From NCBI RefSeq assembly GCF_015832195.1, contig NC_052031.1:10789850-10853849 (forward strand): 64,000 nt of DNA, in the 5' to 3' direction. Every line of letters starts with the position of its first letter. Within the stretch, counting starts at the first letter, position 1. Below are positions 60,701 to 64,000 of the stretch, in pieces. Made by a program: the position numbers and the translations under genes. The notes beneath the pieces are model-generated. The model had not been told where the DNA came from and ran no database searches. It was given only the letters and a program-made list of their open reading frames with translations. Source of the DNA: Motacilla alba alba (taxonomy: Eukaryota; Chordata; Aves; Passeriformes; Motacillidae).

Positions 60701-63700
60701 GACACATGGATGAATCTGTAACCCCAGCTGTCCTGTGACTGTGCTGTTTAGTCCATCAACCCCAACAACACCATCACTGCCAGTTTGATGAATTGTGGCA
60801 GTTGGGACCTGTTTGCTGCCCTGAAGTTGCCTTTAAAGTCGGCTAGATGGTGCTAGAACACGCTGCATTACATTAACGAGCATGTGGCTCACATTCTTCT
60901 TACTGCTGATCAGAGACTGCTTAAAACTTGGGTTTACAATGTGCTCCACACTTAAAAATTGTAAAATGAGCCAGTTCTGCAGTTAAGTCCTGGACTAGAA
61001 ACTATTAGCAGTGCACTGCTAACTAAATAGTGTTTTGGTTTCGAGGATGAAATTTTTTTGAAATGTACATTTAAAAATCCCTTCCATTGCCGTAGGTAAC
61101 AGCTGCTTGGCCATGTAATAGGGCTTTGTAGCTCTGAAGGTTTGTCTTTCTTAATAAAGGCATTTCTACCAGTTGTGCAGCTTAATTTTTCTTGCTGCCA
61201 CAAGTCTTGACCCTTGATCTCTCTAACTGTCTTTGCAGGGTGGTTCTGTGTTTTTCTTTGCTTGTTTGCCTGTAACTCACTTGGGTCCATATGTAATTTA
61301 ATTAATATGGCAGAGCTGCAGACACAGTTGAGCATAGCCTGAATTTATATTTTCATTTGGCTGGTCAAAAAATTGGTTGCAATTCAAAAGGAGTATGTCA
61401 TTCCAGATCTCACACTCTGGTCTGTGGACAGCTACACACACATAGCAACAGCTGAAATGAAAATTATACTCTCAAAGGACATTTAACCTCCAATATTTTC
61501 ATCTTCTCTTATCACTACTGACCCCACATTGCATACTGGCTTTTCTACAAAGATGAAAAATGGGTTCAAGCTGATGAAAAAGGAGTTATAGCAAATAAAC
61601 ACAATGTATATCTATACAGTGCTCATATTCTGCTTGTAAGCAAACAACTGCTGATATTTTATAACTAGCTTTGAGAGCATGATTTGGACTTGCTGGTGTG
61701 TGCTAGCTGAGTGCTGTAAAGCCTGCAGGAGCATCCTACCCCTGCACAGTGATTTCCAGGCACATGAGCAAGCTGACCACAGCTCAGCCACTGCTGTGGA
61801 TGTAGCTCTATGTTTGTAAAATAGCAGCAGGCTCCCTTTCACCTCCAGTTTTAAATCTGAATTTACAAAGAGAATTTTTTTTTTTTTTTGCAACCCATGT
61901 ACTGGAGAAAACACACAGAAACAGAAGAGAACTGACACAGAAAAAACACTTTTCTGTTAAGGTAATATTGATACAGCTGTTTATTGCCCAGCGCACTGAG
62001 GGAAACAATACCTCGACGAGGTCAAAGGGCTTTCAAATAAACATTAACACACTTTCTGCAGGAGTAAGTTTCAAATTATTGCAGAAGGATGTGTCACATG
62101 AATTCAGATCTCATTGATTCATTCATTCAGGATTTGCTGCTGTCAGTCCTCCTTCCTGAGCAAGAGGTGTTGAGCGAGTCTCAGGCCACAGCACTGGGCT
62201 GCTCTGTGTGGTATGAACTAGGAGAAAGCTCTGGGCTGGATTTCAGTGCAGTCAGAACAAGAGGGAGGTTTAATGCTCAAAGAGAACAGAATGTTGGTTT
62301 GTTTGTCAGGTGACAGTCCTGAACAATTTGCTACCGAGGCTTGTGAGGTTTCTTTTTTCCTTTTTTTTTCCATGCAAAGCCAAACAACAGTGGCATGAGA
62401 TACTCAGATACCCCTGCTGAAGATGCAACAAGAGAGCTAATCTCAAACTGGTTGAGAGAAGTAAATAAGAGGTCTTCTGGTTGGGGAGCAATTGGCATTT
62501 GAGTTAGGCCATGACCTGTGATTGAAGTGGGAGGAAGAGAGGATTCTTCCTCTAGATGTGTTTATCTGGGCTTACATAATCTGAGAACAGCTGGATATTC
62601 ATATTTTTTAATCAGAACAATACCTGCTGTGGAAAGCCTCAAAACTTCTAAGAGCTTAGGTGACTGCTGTGCTCACCTGTGGGCAGATGACACTTATCTG
62701 ATTGTGGCCAGAAAGGTCGAGTGGGAGTTTTGATTTAGGCACCCAGAGAGAGAGATGCAATATACTGAAAAGACAGTTCTCCTGAAGACAGGTCCCATGA
62801 CCAACACAAAAGGTTAATTCCAAGATAAAACCAAAAACTTTCTCTCTGGTGCTGGGCAGCCCTAAACACAGCAAATACTGTGAATGGAGCTGCTTTCATA
62901 TTGCACTGTGACAGTCCCAGGGAGGCCTCTGCTCTTGGCCCTGGTCAGATAACACAAGGGATGGCCTCCTTGCAGGTCAGCAAGGCAGGGAAGCAGCAGG
63001 AGTCACAAGGCAGGACAGCTGAAAGGCTGCAGCAGTAACTAAGTTGCTCAGCAGATAACACATGAATGATCATTGACTTCTTTATTGCTGGGGCTCTGCT
63101 CACAGGAACTTCTTCCTCCACCTTATCCAGCTTCCAGACCACTGCAACACAAGAGATACACAAACTTAATATTCTTTCTGGAAAGTAACTCAGACTACCC
63201 AGCACACCTCTGTGACAACAACACCTGATCAAACTTGACTTCAGATTACCTAATTTAATTGTAGGAAGTGGCCTTTGGCCTTATGCCTCTGCTTTTAAAA
63301 GAATTGCTTCAGCTCCAGTCATTATATTTATGCATGAACCACCCACTTTGATATGGAAATTGTTGCAGCCCAAGGGGATTTCATTAGGTAATTAGGGAGG
63401 AGAGCATATAATGTCATTTGCTGTAACTGGATCTACAGTCAATCAATAAGTGACCATATGTGCATGAGCCTGGAGCATTTCAATACCCTTAGCACCCTTG
63501 TGAAAAAGAAAAACAATGCAAGAGGGATCTCCTTTATCTGTGACACAATCTTGCAGCGTAGGGTGTATTTTCATTGCTTAAAAGAATTGCACGAGCCATG
63601 CTGTCATATCAAACTGCAAAAATCAGCCAGATTTATTGTCTGCCTGGAAATGCTCTGCAAGCAAAGAGCTTTGTGGTTCCAAGACCAAGGCTTGACAAGC

Positions 63701-64000
63701 ACTGTAAGAATAAAAACCTGCTTTCTATCAGAGCTTTCAGAATCAGGCCCTGTTTTGCATTTATATTCCAAGTTTGCTACTCTTAAAGGTCAGTTTTGTT
63801 CTTGAGTCTGAAAGAAATTCATGTTATTAAGTGTTAATGCAGCTGTAAATACAGCTTTCTGGCTTTTTTTTAATCATTATTTGTTCTCCTGTTCTGTTGG
63901 CTAAAACCCTAGACAGCTGGTGTTTGCTAGATTGAATTCTTAGGGTGAAGAGTTTGTCCTACATACACAGAATGTGTTCATTCCTCAGGAATCAAGTGAC
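54786..64000. other. Intergenic region downstream of SEMA3C
   Basis: About 9.2 kb with no exon-like coding segment, RNA gene or full transposon that I can recognise. It contains A/T tracts (55487-55500, 61868-61889), a G10 run at 60381-60390, a possible old interspersed repeat (60080-60140) and a region of homeodomain-like TAAT sites near 63240-63480 listed as a finding. Open frames up to about 127 codons occur on both strands but overlap one another and show no domain. Confidence 0.7.
60080..60140. repeat. Possible ancient amniote interspersed repeat (degenerate)
   Basis: GTGAAAACTCCTGCTGACGT...GAGTGAGGGCTGAATAAGGC resembles the AAAACTCC..TTGACTTCA...GACTGAATAAGG stretch of the same old repeat type seen at 17670 and 23285. 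Weak, by eye. Confidence 0.35.

Noticed and set aside
63458..63805. 115-codon + strand open frame in the downstream region
   Set aside because: No domain and no exon boundaries recognised; overlaps a second frame of similar quality, as expected by chance.

Overview
This window is vertebrate genomic DNA, most likely from a bird. It holds nearly all of one gene, the class 3 semaphorin SEMA3C, on the + strand. The avian assignment is an inference from four things: the recognisable interspersed repeats are mostly CR1 LINE fragments, one of which still ends in the typical 3' motif around ATTCTATGATTC; there is no sign of Alu, B1/B2 or L1 sequence; repeat density is low; and the introns are compact (16 coding exons in about 49 kb). 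A crocodilian or turtle cannot be fully excluded by eye.

Layout. Positions 1-2919 are the end of a long intron; the exon with the start codon and signal peptide lies upstream of the window. Sixteen coding exons follow between 2920 and 51538. All 15 introns inside the window have GT-AG ends, and the codon phases join without a break. Together the exons encode 717 residues plus a TAA stop. I remember human SEMA3C as 751 residues with about 34 ahead of this point, and 34 + 717 = 751, so I see no missing or extra internal exon. Window exons 1-13 encode the sema beta-propeller, and exon 13 continues into the PSI cysteine knot. The exon 13/14 junction carries a basic furin-type site. Exons 15-16 encode the Ig-like domain, and exon 16 adds the C-terminal tail with a lone cysteine and a basic end. 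A 3' UTR of about 3.2 kb ends near an AATAAA at 54764-54769. The remaining 9.2 kb is downstream intergenic DNA in which I see no gene.

Non-coding content. The largest intron (28713-39243) holds two CR1 fragments in the same orientation, a probable MIR SINE and a compound trinucleotide microsatellite that can fold back on itself. The intron at 42880-46178 holds two CR1 3' fragments arranged tail to tail. The intron at 49227-51124 carries a perfect 28-bp x 3 tandem repeat shortly after an exon. Several short perfect inverted repeats are scattered through the introns.

Function. SEMA3C is a secreted guidance ligand that acts through neuropilin/plexin receptors, for example in neural crest, cardiac outflow tract and axon guidance. 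I found no new multi-gene system here: the window is an ordinary, well-conserved developmental gene with some local sequence oddities, listed as findings.
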